From Catellatospora sichuanensis (GTDB lineage: Bacteria > Actinomycetota > Actinomycetes > Mycobacteriales > Micromonosporaceae), in assembly GCF_007483665.1 (NCBI RefSeq), contig NZ_ML660192.1:58010-122009 (forward strand): a stretch of 64,000 bases of DNA. Direction: 5' to 3'. A program made the translations under genes and the position numbers. The notes beneath the pieces are model-generated. The model was not told the DNA's origin and searched no databases. It saw nothing but the letters and a program-made list of their open reading frames with translations. Below are positions 35,347 to 43,882 of this stretch, piece after piece (within the stretch, counting starts at the first letter, position 1; the number at the start of each line of letters is the position of its first letter).

Positions 35347-36351
35347 TCAGTACTGCGTGAGTTCCCACGGTTGAACCAGGTCGGTGTCCGGCAGGGCCGT
35401 CTGGCCGAGCATGCTCCCGTACGACAGGCCGCGCCGTGGCGGGCGGAGCGCTGTGCTAGTTCGCGTGCCGAGCTGGCGGGCTGCCTCGGCGAGCACGATG
35501 CCGGTGAGGAGGCGGTAGCGGCCGGGTTCGCCCGGCACGGCGACTCGGGCGAACTCGGCGTCCGACGGAGGTTCCCACCCGTCGCCGTCTGGGATGACGA
35601 GCACAGTGCCGGTGCCGGTCAGCTCGGTGCGGTGCAGGGCAGGCCCGTCGACGTCTGGTGCGCAGACGACGACCCGGCTGCCGTGCGGCGGCGACCAAGC
35701 GTCGCCGGCCGGCACGACGCGCAGCGGGTTGCGGTGGCTGCGAGCGGCGGCACGGGCCTCGTTGCGGACCGGACGCGGCGTGCCGAACCACACCTTCTCG
35801 CGGTCGTCGACCGTGACGGTCTGCCAGCCGAACGCGGCCGCCGAACGCAGTGAGCTTCCGGCCTCGACGTGGTCGCGCGGCGCGGCGAGCAGTACGGCTG
35901 GGCGGTGCGACTCGGGGCGCGGGGCGCGTGCCTGGCGGCGGCCGTTCGCGTCGAGCAGGTAGTACAGGGCCACGGCCGCCGCGGTAGCCACGTTGAGGGT
36001 GTTCACGCTACGGCCCGGCATCGGGATCTGCACTGTCTTCGCTGCGCCGCGCAGGACGTCGGGCCGGATGCCGCGGCGCTCGTTGCCGACCACGATGGAT
36101 GCTCCGACGTGCAACGGCCCGGCACGGTACACCGACTCGGCCCCTGGCGTGTTGTCCACGGCGACGAGCGGGCCTGGGCCGCCGAGCAGCGCAGCGGTAT
36201 CCACCGTGGACAAACCCGGAAGCTGTTCGGCGAGACCACGGCTGTCGCGGAAGGTGCACGGTACTGCAAACATCCGCGCGGCTTCGGCAAGGGCCTGCGC
36301 GTTGGCGGGGTTCTCCACACCATCGCCGACCAGGCGAGCGCGCGGGCTCAC
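35347..36351 (-). CDS. SpoU/TrmH-family RNA 2'-O-methyltransferase
   Basis: About 334 residues. SPOUT knot motifs are seen at ASIVVGNERRGIRPDVLRGA and VQIPMPGRSVNTLNVATAAA followed by VALYYLL. The C-terminal half contains a second, weaker SpoU-like copy (AVLLAAPRDHVEAGSSLRSA, FGWQTVTVDDREKVWFGT). Two-copy SpoU proteins occur in actinobacteria. They methylate ribose 2'-OH in tRNA or rRNA. GTG start overlaps the upstream gene's stop by 4 bases, so the two are co-translated. Confidence 0.85.
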   Translation of the reverse strand: MSPRARLVGDGVENPANAQALAEAARMFAVPCTFRDSRGLAEQLPGLSTVDTAALLGGPGPLVAVDNTPGAESVYRAGPLHVGASIVVGNERRGIRPDVLRGAAKTVQIPMPGRSVNTLNVATAAAVALYYLLDANGRRQARAPRPESHRPAVLLAAPRDHVEAGSSLRSAAAFGWQTVTVDDREKVWFGTPRPVRNEARAAARSHRNPLRVVPAGDAWSPPHGSRVVVCAPDVDGPALHRTELTGTGTVLVIPDGDGWEPPSDAEFARVAVPGEPGRYRLLTGIVLAEAARQLGTRTSTALRPPRRGLSYGSMLGQTALPDTDLVQPWELTQY

Positions 36352-36908
36352 CACTGTGCCGCCCAGGCGTGCCGTGCGCGCACGGCGTACGCGTCCGCAC
36401 GGCGTTCATGGTCGGCGGTGCGCATCGCACGAGTGCGGTGCTTGCGGGCGGCCTGCTGGATCACGTGGTGGCCGATCTCGTGCATGAGGCCGTCGAAGAG
36501 CATGAAGTCGCGCAGGCTGTTACCGGGCCAGTCGACCCTGGTGCCGGCCTGGCCGGTCACGACCCGGGCGCCGGCGCGCCGCAGGCGTGCCGTAGCCACG
36601 TCGGTAAGCCGACCGAACAGATCCCACGGGGGCGCGGGCTGCTCGAACAGCAGCACGAGCCCTGGCACGCGCAGCGCCGCGACAGCCGGACCGGTGCCGG
36701 ACGCCGGCTGCTGCCGCAGCTCGATACCACGCAGGCCGTACGCCGCAGTGGGCCCGAAGAAGGTCAGAACCTCAGCGATGTCGGCCGGGTCGGCTGGATG
36801 CACGAACCCGCGTCGCGGCGGGCAGACTCGTACGGGTACGGGTACGGGTGCCCCGGCCCGACGGCTGGCGCGCATCGGGTACGGGTCGGTGTGCAGGCTA
36901 CGGCTCAA
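36348..36908 (-). CDS. HEXXH-type putative zinc-binding protein coupled to a SpoU methylase
   Basis: About 186 residues. DGLMHEIGHHVIQQAARKHR contains HEIGH, the zincin metalloprotease motif, followed by DHERRADAYAVRARHAWAAQ with a possible third zinc ligand. Upstream is a small alpha/beta region (AAYGLRGIELRQQPASG, VPGLVLLFEQPAPPWDLFGR). Protease activity is inferred from the motif only. The 4-base coupling with an RNA methylase is notable. Confidence 0.7.
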   Translation of the reverse strand: MSRSLHTDPYPMRASRRAGAPVPVPVRVCPPRRGFVHPADPADIAEVLTFFGPTAAYGLRGIELRQQPASGTGPAVAALRVPGLVLLFEQPAPPWDLFGRLTDVATARLRRAGARVVTGQAGTRVDWPGNSLRDFMLFDGLMHEIGHHVIQQAARKHRTRAMRTADHERRADAYAVRARHAWAAQW

Positions 36909-36925
36909 CGGCGCTCACCAGAAGT

Positions 36926-37198
36926 ATGTATCAGCGCAGCCGCACAGCACGCCACCGGGTTTCCGCCATCTCCACGCCAGCGGGCGCCCGCTCATCGGCC
37001 AGTTTCGTGTACACGCCAGGCGGAAGGCACGCTGATCAACCCTACGGAGAGTTCACTGCTACAGATTCCGCCTTCGCCTGGATCGCGGGCGGAATCGCGC
37101 TTGCGTCGCTGGCGCTGCTGGGCGCGTTGCTGTTCCTCCGCAGCGATGATCCGGCCCGCCGGCTAATCGAGTTGATTCGGGCTTGGCGGCGCCAGTGA
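36926..37198 (+). CDS. Small single-span membrane protein (tentative)
   Basis: From ATG 36926 about 90 codons, ending FAWIAGGIALASLALLGALL and FLRSDDPARRLIELIRAWRR. The hydrophobic segment with a basic amphipathic tail is coherent; the N-terminal half is less convincing and the start uncertain. Confidence 0.35.
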   Translation: MYQRSRTARHRVSAISTPAGARSSASFVYTPGGRHADQPYGEFTATDSAFAWIAGGIALASLALLGALLFLRSDDPARRLIELIRAWRRQ

Positions 37199-37271
37199 GG
37201 ACTGTTCTGCGCACAGGGCGCCCGACGCGCCTGGCACCCGAGTCCCCTTACCTAACCTTGAAGCGGCCCCA

Positions 37272-37440
37272 CTTCCTGCGTCCCACCCACTGAGCGAGCC
37301 GCCCGAAACGCACCCCGAGACGCAGCCCACGATCATCGTTTGAACAGGCAAAACAGCTCCAGAGATGAAGTCTGGAGTCTCCGGGGTTACATGAACCCTA
37401 AGTACATGATCACGATCGCCGGTGACCTGCCGCTTTCATG
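37272..37440. repeat. Island repeat, copy 1 (long form)
   Basis: Starts CTTCCTGCGTCCCACCCACT, contains GAGCGAGCCGCCCGAAACGC, the hairpin CTCCAGA/TCTGGAG (37351-37371), and the core GTTACATGAACCCTAAGTAC at 37386 onward. Closely matches copies at 50.2-50.4 and 62.2-62.4 kb in the same orientation. Confidence 0.9.
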
Positions 37441-37523
37441 ATCGCCCCGCCGGGCGGCGATGATATTTACGGCCGCCACCCCAGTGGCCTGCCTGCTGAC
37501 AGCAGTCGGGCTGCCTGGCGCGT

Positions 37524-37740
37524 CTACCCGTACGCCACACCCCTGGACGTGATCCGCGCGGGAAGAGCGCCGCTGATGATCCAGGTTCGCCCGTCGGGGC
37601 GTGGCAGCGCCGTCACCGACCACACAGAGCCCTTGTGGCCGGTGAGTTCGGTGTGTTGGTGTCCCGTGTCGGGGTTCCACACCCGCGCCGCTCCCCCGCG
37701 GTCGCCGCTGACGATCCGGGTTCGACGCGATCGTGGTCGG
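37524..37740 (-). pseudogene. WD40 repeat fragment
   Basis: The minus-strand frame reads RIVSGDRGGAARVWNPDTGH, ELTGHKGSVWSVTALPRPDG and RTWIISG, about 1.5 WD40 blades of the actinobacterial type. It is cut by recombinase sequence on one side and by the island repeat region on the other. A relic of a lost STAND-WD40 protein is plausible. Confidence 0.6.
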
Positions 37741-37910
37741 CGAGTATGCGCGGGCCTTCTACGCAACCCGGGCCATCCATCTCGCGCCGCTGCTCCAGCA
37801 GCACGGCATGCAGCTGTGGCTGCCGGAGGCTGACGGCCCGTCGACCTGGCCGGCCCGATGCATCAGGCGCTGCTCGTCATGCTGGGTGGCCAGTCCAGGC
37901 AACCGCCACC
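37717..37910 (+). pseudogene. Serine recombinase fragment (resolvase domain)
   Basis: GFDAIVVGEYARAFYATRAI, HLAPLLQQHGMQLWLPEADG and the frameshifted tail ALLVMLGGQSRQ match the recombinase pseudogene at 29.9-30.05 kb closely at DNA level. Only ~65 codons remain. Confidence 0.75.
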
Positions 37911-37994
37911 GTCGAGAAGTCGAGCTTGGCGCAGGAACCGGCGCAATGTCGCTGAAGTGGGAGGTTTGCCAGGTATTTCGATAGCCTGCACGCC

Positions 37995-38555
37995 ATGACT
38001 GAGCAGCGCTTTGAAGAGATCGCGCAAGAGCTGAGAGAACTCCAGCCGCTGAACAACAACGACTGTGCCAGATTCGCTGCTCTCGTCGTGCCGCACGGGC
38101 TGGATCTCGAAGGGCGGCCGGGCGACGAGGCGGACGCCGCCGTGCGCGACCTGCTGAACCGGGCACGCTGGTGGTCGGACGAGGAATCCAGCTGGCAGTG
38201 GCCGGAGGACTGGTGGGTGAGCTTTCCCGGCGAGTCGCCGCCGGAGCTGCACCGCCTCGATCCGGGTGAGTTGCAGGTCCTGGCGGATGGGGTCGATTCG
38301 TGGATGAGCGAATCCTGGCTCCTGCTCAACCAGTACGAACCGGAGCCGGCGGCGGGCCTGCCACGGCTACAGGAGCTGCTGCGCGACCTGCTGCGCACCT
38401 ACCGGGAGTGGGTGCTCGGCGGTCTGGATGCCGCACCGGCGCTTGCCTACCATCATCGGCTTCCGTTCGCCGCCGACGACGAGGAACTCTACGGCTACCT
38501 TGTTCTGGTGGGCGGGCAGCGGCTGGGCATCCTGCTCATCGACTACAGCGTTTGA
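37995..38555 (+). CDS. Acidic protein of unknown function
   Basis: About 186 residues, MTEQRFEEIAQELRELQPLN. Rich in Trp, Glu and Asp (RARWWSDEESSWQWPEDWWV, SWMSESWLLLNQYEPEPAAG). All-helical appearance, no signal peptide. Complete, with a clean ATG. It sits between two serine-recombinase fragments, so it may have arrived with the mobile element. No family recognised. Confidence 0.6.
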   Translation: MTEQRFEEIAQELRELQPLNNNDCARFAALVVPHGLDLEGRPGDEADAAVRDLLNRARWWSDEESSWQWPEDWWVSFPGESPPELHRLDPGELQVLADGVDSWMSESWLLLNQYEPEPAAGLPRLQELLRDLLRTYREWVLGGLDAAPALAYHHRLPFAADDEELYGYLVLVGGQRLGILLIDYSV

Positions 38556-38778
38556 TTTTTCGGGCCTGTCATCCGGCCGCCTGGTCAGCATCGATGACTG
38601 CTTGATGACGAACAGCTTGTCGAACAGCCGCGCGAGGTACCGCTGACCTCCAGCCGTGATGCGATCGAGGCGTTGGCGCTCCGGCCTCCAGCAGGTGCAG
38701 AATCTGCGTTTCGCGAGATCGGGCGCGGACGGCCGGCAATTGGCCGGAACGCGCCGGATGCAGGGAAACCGCCGGATT
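38556..38778. other. Gap with a possible minus-strand coding scrap
   Basis: The minus strand reads RLDRITAGGQRYLARLFDKL then FVIKQSSMLTRR, which looks like a protein tail but has no start and no recognised family. Confidence 0.25.
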
Positions 38779-39129
38779 TCAGACGCGCACATAGAGCGCG
38801 TTCAGGATCTTCCAGCCGGTCGCCGTCTTCACGAGGTGCAGGTATTCACGGTAGATCGCGCTCCGCACTGTGACGGTGGCGATCCGCTGGCAGACCTCGT
38901 GGACCGTGACGTCGTAGGCGAAGTCGGCGGGCTTTTCAGCTACACCTTCACCGTCGCGAGTCCAGCCGATCATGTCGGCTGCAGTCATCGCCGCGGAGAT
39001 CTGGGCGCCATCAGCGCCGACCTTCGTCAGGGCCGGATGCAGAGCCCGCTCCATCCGCAGGGCGTCACCGGCGAACCAACCCTCCCAGTAGTCCTTGACG
39101 GTCGCGACGATCGCGTCCTCGTCGTCCAT
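38779..39129 (-). CDS. NTF2-like / lumazine-binding-type protein
   Basis: About 116 residues from MDDEDAIVATVKDYWEGWFA, with DALRMERALHPALTK and a C-terminal HLVKTATGWKILNALYVR. This is the cone-shaped NTF2 fold of the putative lumazine-binding subgroup. Small enzymes or ligand-binding proteins; function here unknown. GGAG lies upstream of the ATG. Confidence 0.8.
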   Translation of the reverse strand: MDDEDAIVATVKDYWEGWFAGDALRMERALHPALTKVGADGAQISAAMTAADMIGWTRDGEGVAEKPADFAYDVTVHEVCQRIATVTVRSAIYREYLHLVKTATGWKILNALYVRV

Positions 39130-39242
39130 CTGCGCCTCCCGCGTCAATGGGTCTACGCGAATGTAGCCCGCGTCGCACGCCCATAGGCGGTCATGGCCGG
39201 TACCGCCGAGTTGCCACCAACTACTGCGGCTGCCAGCGGTGG

Positions 39243-39836
39243 TGCCGTGAGCGAACCCGCGCTACACCGGGGCGGCAGGTGTGGAACCGGCAGCACACCG
39301 AGCGGGAGATGACCGCAGACGGGCTGAAGTCCAAGCGCAACGGAAACCCTGTCGGCCAGTGGGCGGTCACGCAGCACCTTCGCACCCAGCCCAGGTCAGC
39401 GAACCGACTTCGCCGCCGCTCAGGTGATTAGCGCGATCCCGGTTCCGGAGCAGGGCGGCATCCGTGCGTACGCTTTCGTCGCTCTGCTGATATGCGACAT
39501 CTGCGGGCGGTGGCTGGACTCGCGCTAGGTCAACAACCGGCCGGGGCACCGCTGCCGCCACGGCCACTTCAGCGCCAAGACCGCCACAGGGGGCCAGCCC
39601 GGCAACCTGTACCTGCGTCAAGACCACGCTGCGGATCAGATCCGGGCCGTACTGATCAACCTCGGCATCCTAGACGCCGCCGACGGCCGCGCCCAAGATC
39701 CAACGGCGGTCGCGACGGTCGCCCGTTCCCACGAGATGACCTTCGCCCGCGGACACGGAGCCGTCGAAGCAAACATCGATGCAAGATCATGCAAAAGCGG
39801 CTCTCACCAAGAGATGAGAACCGCTCATGGGGTTAA
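39243..39836 (+). pseudogene. Serine recombinase 3' fragment
   Basis: NPRYTG and RQVWNRQHTEREMTADGLKS in shifted frames match the recombinase domain. QGGIRAYAFVALLICDICGR, RCRHGHFSAKTATGGQPGNL and YLRQDHAADQIRAVLINLGI match the zinc ribbon and C-terminal coil. A TAG interrupts after RWLDSR. Together with the 37.7 kb fragment it may be the second half of one recombinase, split by 1.3 kb that now holds two small genes. Confidence 0.7.
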
Positions 39837-39847
39837 CGTGTCCGAGG

Positions 39848-39905
39848 GGCTACATGAACCCCAAGTACATGATCACGATGGTAGCTGACCTGCAACTTCC
39901 CTACC
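39848..39905. repeat. Island repeat, copy 2 (core half)
   Basis: GGCTACATGAACCCCAAGTA, CATGATCACGATGG, then TAGCTGACCTGC. The hairpin half is replaced upstream by a different stem-loop (39792-39827): GCGGCTCTC/GAGAACCGC, which on the minus strand is followed by TTTT like a terminator. The other half of the unit appears separately at 40066-40110. Confidence 0.85.
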
Positions 39906-40357
39906 GGTCCACCCGTGGTGAGGCCGGCCGGGTTCAGCTCGGCGGAGACCGCGAGGTCCTCGTCGACCTTCGCGATGAACGCGTCGACGCGATCGAACCA
40001 TCCGTGTCGGCGGGCCCAGGCGCACAGCGCGTCGAGGAAGCCGATCAGATCCTGCAGAACCACCACTTCCGGGGTCCCACCAACTGAGTGAGCCGGTCGA
40101 AACGCAGCAGAAAAGCGGTTTGCGCCCGTGGCGGGCGTCCCCGAGCAGGGCGCTGGAGGCCGACGCCGGTGACTGTTCAGAGGGTTCGGGGACCTGCGGC
40201 GCGGCGCAGGCGATTGGCATTCGCGAGCCCAGTCCCTGCTCGGCGGGCAGGGAGCGACGATGAGGTCGCATCCTTGCCGGTCGAGTTCGCGTAGCAAGCC
40301 GTACAGTTCGCGCGTGTAGGCGTCCTGTGCCGGGGGCACCGCGACGACCGCGTGCAC
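39905..40357 (-). pseudogene. Decayed gene of unknown family
   Basis: The minus strand opens MHAVVAVPPAQDAYTRELYG then LLRELDRQGCDLIVAPCPPS and later VVVLQDLIGFLDALCAWARR, RHGWFDRVDAFIAKVDEDLA. Both ends look protein-like, while the middle reads like a composition shadow and contains the repeat half at 40066-40110. Probably two unrelated remnants joined in frame. Confidence 0.3.
40066..40110. repeat. Island repeat, detached left half
   Basis: CTTCCGGGGTCCCACCAACT then GAGTGAGCCGGTCGAAACGC matches the left end of the long repeat (for example 37272-37312). Here it lies 160 bases after the core half instead of before it, so the unit is permuted. Confidence 0.7.
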
Positions 40358-40417
40358 CTTGACCGCGTCGTCGGCGAGCGGGGCGAGAACGGGAACGCCT
40401 ACGGCGTGTTCACGCGC

Positions 40418-43400
40418 TCAACGAACTGGCGGAGCCGAAATGGCGGGCATCGCGGCCGGATCGGCGAACAGGGCCGGCAGGTCCCTGACGGGGATGCGAA
40501 GATCGTGCAGCGGGAATCCCAGATGGGCGTACATGATGTAGGTCGACCAGTCCCGGTTCTGCAGCGCCAGCGCCTTTCGGGCTTCCACCAGGGCCGCCTC
40601 GGCGGGGTAGCCATCGGCGAATGCCCGGTAGAACTCCCCCGCGAAGCGCATGGCCGTGGTGTCGAGCACGGTCCGCGTCGTCGCGATCACGGCTGGAACG
40701 CCTTGTTGGACGAGCCGCTGAGCCATGCCTGCGGCGAGGTCCCGGACCTCGGCCGAGCCGGTCAGGCAGCCGTTGAGGACGGCCAGGGCGATGCCGTGGT
40801 CCTGCAGCATCAGGCCGAATTCGTCTGCCGCGACGGGGTCGGGGCCTCCGTCGGTGTTGAGCAGGACAAGGAATCCCTGGTCGTTCTGTATTACTCCGTG
40901 TCCGACGAAGTGGACGACGTGGGGCGCGAACTCTCGCAGTGCATGCTGAAGCTGTTGCTTGGTCGCTGCCTGAAGGACATGGAGCCGAGCAGCGCCGAGC
41001 CGGAGTGCCGATGCCATCGCTTGCTCGACGATGATCGGTTCCTGATCTGCGCCGGGTAGCGGCGCGTCGGAGGGACTCGCGGTGATCAACAGGATCCGGA
41101 CGGCGCCGACGATGTGCGGCTCGACGAAGCGCGCGACCTCGGTAACCTCACGGATCACGGAGACCTTGAGTGTCTGTCCTGCCAGTACGCGGTGGCTTGG
41201 CAGGTACAGACATTCCCAGGGCAGGCCGATCAGAGCCTGGTCTTGCGTACGGACGGTCAAACGGACCCTGTCTGCGGCTGACAGTCTTTGTGCCATGGTC
41301 CTCGCGGAGTTCGTGTCTTTGCCGATCGTGGAGGTCCACAGCAGCTTGCCGATCTCGGTGATCGCCTCCTTGGCTGACAGCCCTGCGGGCCGTGGACGTC
41401 GGATCGCGTCGCGGGTGGCGGGTGCGCGGTCGGGGTCCTCGAGCCGACGGCTGCCGTCGGATGACCAGGGCAGTCGGTCAGTGAGTTCGCGTATGCGCGC
41501 CAGGGGGATCTCGACCAGGATCGGATCGTTCCCGCCCAGGGCGATCGATGCGGAGGCCACGCTGTCCTGTCCTGCGCCAGAGCCGGGTGACACCTCCAGT
41601 AGGAGTTGCTCATAGGCCACGGCGACGTTGAGCCTTTCCGCGGCCGCCGACGCGACTGGAGCCGAGGGTGTGGCTGAAACCTGGAGCGCCGTCGGTTCAC
41701 CGCTGACTGCGGCCGTGCTGCTGGCCAGGGCTGGCGGCATGGCGAGGAACTCGCCCAGGCGGTCGTCGGTGGTGATGTGCTGCAGGCGGGCGGGCAGGGT
41801 CAGGTCTCGATCGCCGCCGACGACGATTGCCTCGAGGGCGTGGAGACGATGGAGGGCTTGCGGGCCGTAGGCCCAGTTGGCAATCTCCGGCCAACGTAGG
41901 CAGAGCAGTTCCGACTTCGCGAACCGTCTGCGGTCGATGATCTCTTGTGCCAGCCACAGACGCAGTTGCGTGTCAGGGAAAGTGGTGACACCCGCCGTCA
42001 GCACGATCCTCGCTGCGGCCCCTAGCAGGCCGGTAGCGGCGGTCAACATCGCCTTGAGCCGGGAATCGGCCACACCACGAACAGCGGGTTCGGCTTTCGG
42101 AAGGACCGTGCCGAAGTACTCGACCGGTATCGCGCTGATGCGTGGCCGGTCGTATAGCACGGCGCCGTTCATCGGGTCGCGGAGCAGTTCCCGGCAGAGC
42201 GCAGGCAGCGTGCCGGCCTCCAGGGCGGGCTTCTGGTCCGGCTGGTCGATGATGTCGTCGAGCCAGCGGTCGAGGGCGACCGTCGTGCGGGTGAAGGCGT
42301 CGCTGCCGGTCTTCAGTCGAAGGATCAACTCATCGAACACCTCGCGTGCGTCCTGGCGCAGGCGCAGCACCCGGTGCAGATACTTGGTGCTGAGACTGAG
42401 TACGCTCGTCGTCTCGAACTCAGCCAACGTTGTCTGGATGACATAGGCCAGACGTGGGTCGTTTCCCTGGGGCGTTCCATCAGCGTCGGGATGGGCGCCG
42501 GCCGTGGCCAGCATGACCCGTAGGGCTCTGTGGGCGATGCCGGACAGGACAGGTGGGCGTAGGAACGCGGCGCGGAGCTCAGGTTCGGTCCGTAGCGCGT
42601 GCGCGAGGTCGCCTGGGGGGAACTGCTCGGTGGTGCAGGCTTTTTCGTGATCGCTTAGCCATGCCTTCAGCGCCGCAGGATCGCCGGTAGCCGTTTCCCG
42701 GATCGTTTCGAAGGCCGCCGGAGCCAGTGCGTTCAATCGTGTGAGCTTGTGGAACGCGAGTATCAACATGCCGCGCGTACGGTTCTCGCCCTCGGTGGGG
42801 TGCTCAGTCCGCGTCGAGTAACGGTAGGACAGTAGCGCGGACTGTTGTTTGATGCGGCGGGGATTGCCGTCCAGCGCCTCCACCAGCAGGTCCGACCCGA
42901 CTGCCCACTCCGGTGCGCACGCGGCGACCAGGCCGTGTGCCCGGGTCGGGATCGGCCGGGGTAGCGGGATGCCGAGCTGGATGATCTTCTCCAGGTAAGC
43001 GCGGGCTTCCGAGTCACCGACGACGTGATCGGTGTCCTTGAGCCGCACCTGTAGACCGCGAGCGACCACACGTTCGTCCGCAGCGATGAGGAAGAGGCAT
43101 TGTGCGCGTACTTGGCTGCTCTCGAAGAAGAAGATCTTCATTGTCTCAAGGACGTCGAGGGCGACCTCAGGCAGACAGCGATCAAGATCGTCGATGATCA
43201 CGACCAGCTTGCGGTCGGCGGCACGCTCGAAGAGCTCCTGCAGGTCGGCGCGAACCTCCTCGATTGACTGGACGAGCGAAGGCGAGGGCCGGCCGCTGCC
43301 TGCGTCGAACAGCTGCGTAAACGGGTTGGGCGAAGTGGTCACCGCCGTCAGGGCGTCGGCGGCCAGGCGCAGCAGTCGTCCGGCGTTCGGGCCGCCAGCG

Positions 43401-43882
43401 CGTTCGGATGCGGTGCGGCTGGCGATGCCGGCTGCGATCGCGAGCCTGCTTACCAGCCGTTCGTAGCGTTCCCGGGGGTCGTCGACCGCAGCGAGCCGCA
43501 GTGTGAACGCGGGCGCGTGCAGGATCCTGCGCAGGCGTGCCCGCCATGCCATGTCCTCGTCGGCTGGCGCCGGGGCGGGGCAGCCGCACAGGTTGTAGGC
43601 GACACGTTCGGTCAGGGCCTGCCAGATCAGGTCGGCCGAGACGTAGGGCCAGGCGCTGAATCGCACGACCTCGAGCTGTTCCCAGCCTTGCTGGGTGTTG
43701 AGCTCGTGCACCAACATGTTCGCGAAACTGGTCTTTCCCGCGCCCCACGGCCCGTAGACGCCGACGCTGAAGGGCAAAGTCACCCGCCGCAGGAACCCGG
43801 CCAGCTTGCGTGCTTGGTCGCTGAACCCGAGCAGGTCCTGGTCGGGTACCAGCAGGGCGCTCTCCGAGAGGGCCTCGCTCAT
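40418..43882 (-). CDS. KAP-family P-loop NTPase fused to a CHAT caspase-like protease
   Basis: A 1154-residue protein. Residues ~15-340 are a KAP NTPase: FSVGVYGPWGAGKTSFANML (Walker A 44-51), VVRFSAWPYV, and LVVIIDDLDRCLPEVAL (Walker B ~226-236), then GNPRRIKQQ. A long helical middle (~350-780) has no recognised domain. Residues ~860-1130 are a CHAT protease: RTQDQALIGLPWECLYLP, VVHFVGHG (catalytic His ~995) and LAVLNGCLTGS (catalytic Cys ~1039). KAP NTPases are often membrane-associated; CHAT proteases cleave partners on activation, as in gasdermin and type III-E CRISPR systems. ATGA overlap with the membrane gene upstream makes a two-gene operon. Confidence 0.88.
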   Translation of the reverse strand: MSEALSESALLVPDQDLLGFSDQARKLAGFLRRVTLPFSVGVYGPWGAGKTSFANMLVHELNTQQGWEQLEVVRFSAWPYVSADLIWQALTERVAYNLCGCPAPAPADEDMAWRARLRRILHAPAFTLRLAAVDDPRERYERLVSRLAIAAGIASRTASERAGGPNAGRLLRLAADALTAVTTSPNPFTQLFDAGSGRPSPSLVQSIEEVRADLQELFERAADRKLVVIIDDLDRCLPEVALDVLETMKIFFFESSQVRAQCLFLIAADERVVARGLQVRLKDTDHVVGDSEARAYLEKIIQLGIPLPRPIPTRAHGLVAACAPEWAVGSDLLVEALDGNPRRIKQQSALLSYRYSTRTEHPTEGENRTRGMLILAFHKLTRLNALAPAAFETIRETATGDPAALKAWLSDHEKACTTEQFPPGDLAHALRTEPELRAAFLRPPVLSGIAHRALRVMLATAGAHPDADGTPQGNDPRLAYVIQTTLAEFETTSVLSLSTKYLHRVLRLRQDAREVFDELILRLKTGSDAFTRTTVALDRWLDDIIDQPDQKPALEAGTLPALCRELLRDPMNGAVLYDRPRISAIPVEYFGTVLPKAEPAVRGVADSRLKAMLTAATGLLGAAARIVLTAGVTTFPDTQLRLWLAQEIIDRRRFAKSELLCLRWPEIANWAYGPQALHRLHALEAIVVGGDRDLTLPARLQHITTDDRLGEFLAMPPALASSTAAVSGEPTALQVSATPSAPVASAAAERLNVAVAYEQLLLEVSPGSGAGQDSVASASIALGGNDPILVEIPLARIRELTDRLPWSSDGSRRLEDPDRAPATRDAIRRPRPAGLSAKEAITEIGKLLWTSTIGKDTNSARTMAQRLSAADRVRLTVRTQDQALIGLPWECLYLPSHRVLAGQTLKVSVIREVTEVARFVEPHIVGAVRILLITASPSDAPLPGADQEPIIVEQAMASALRLGAARLHVLQAATKQQLQHALREFAPHVVHFVGHGVIQNDQGFLVLLNTDGGPDPVAADEFGLMLQDHGIALAVLNGCLTGSAEVRDLAAGMAQRLVQQGVPAVIATTRTVLDTTAMRFAGEFYRAFADGYPAEAALVEARKALALQNRDWSTYIMYAHLGFPLHDLRIPVRDLPALFADPAAMPAISAPPVR

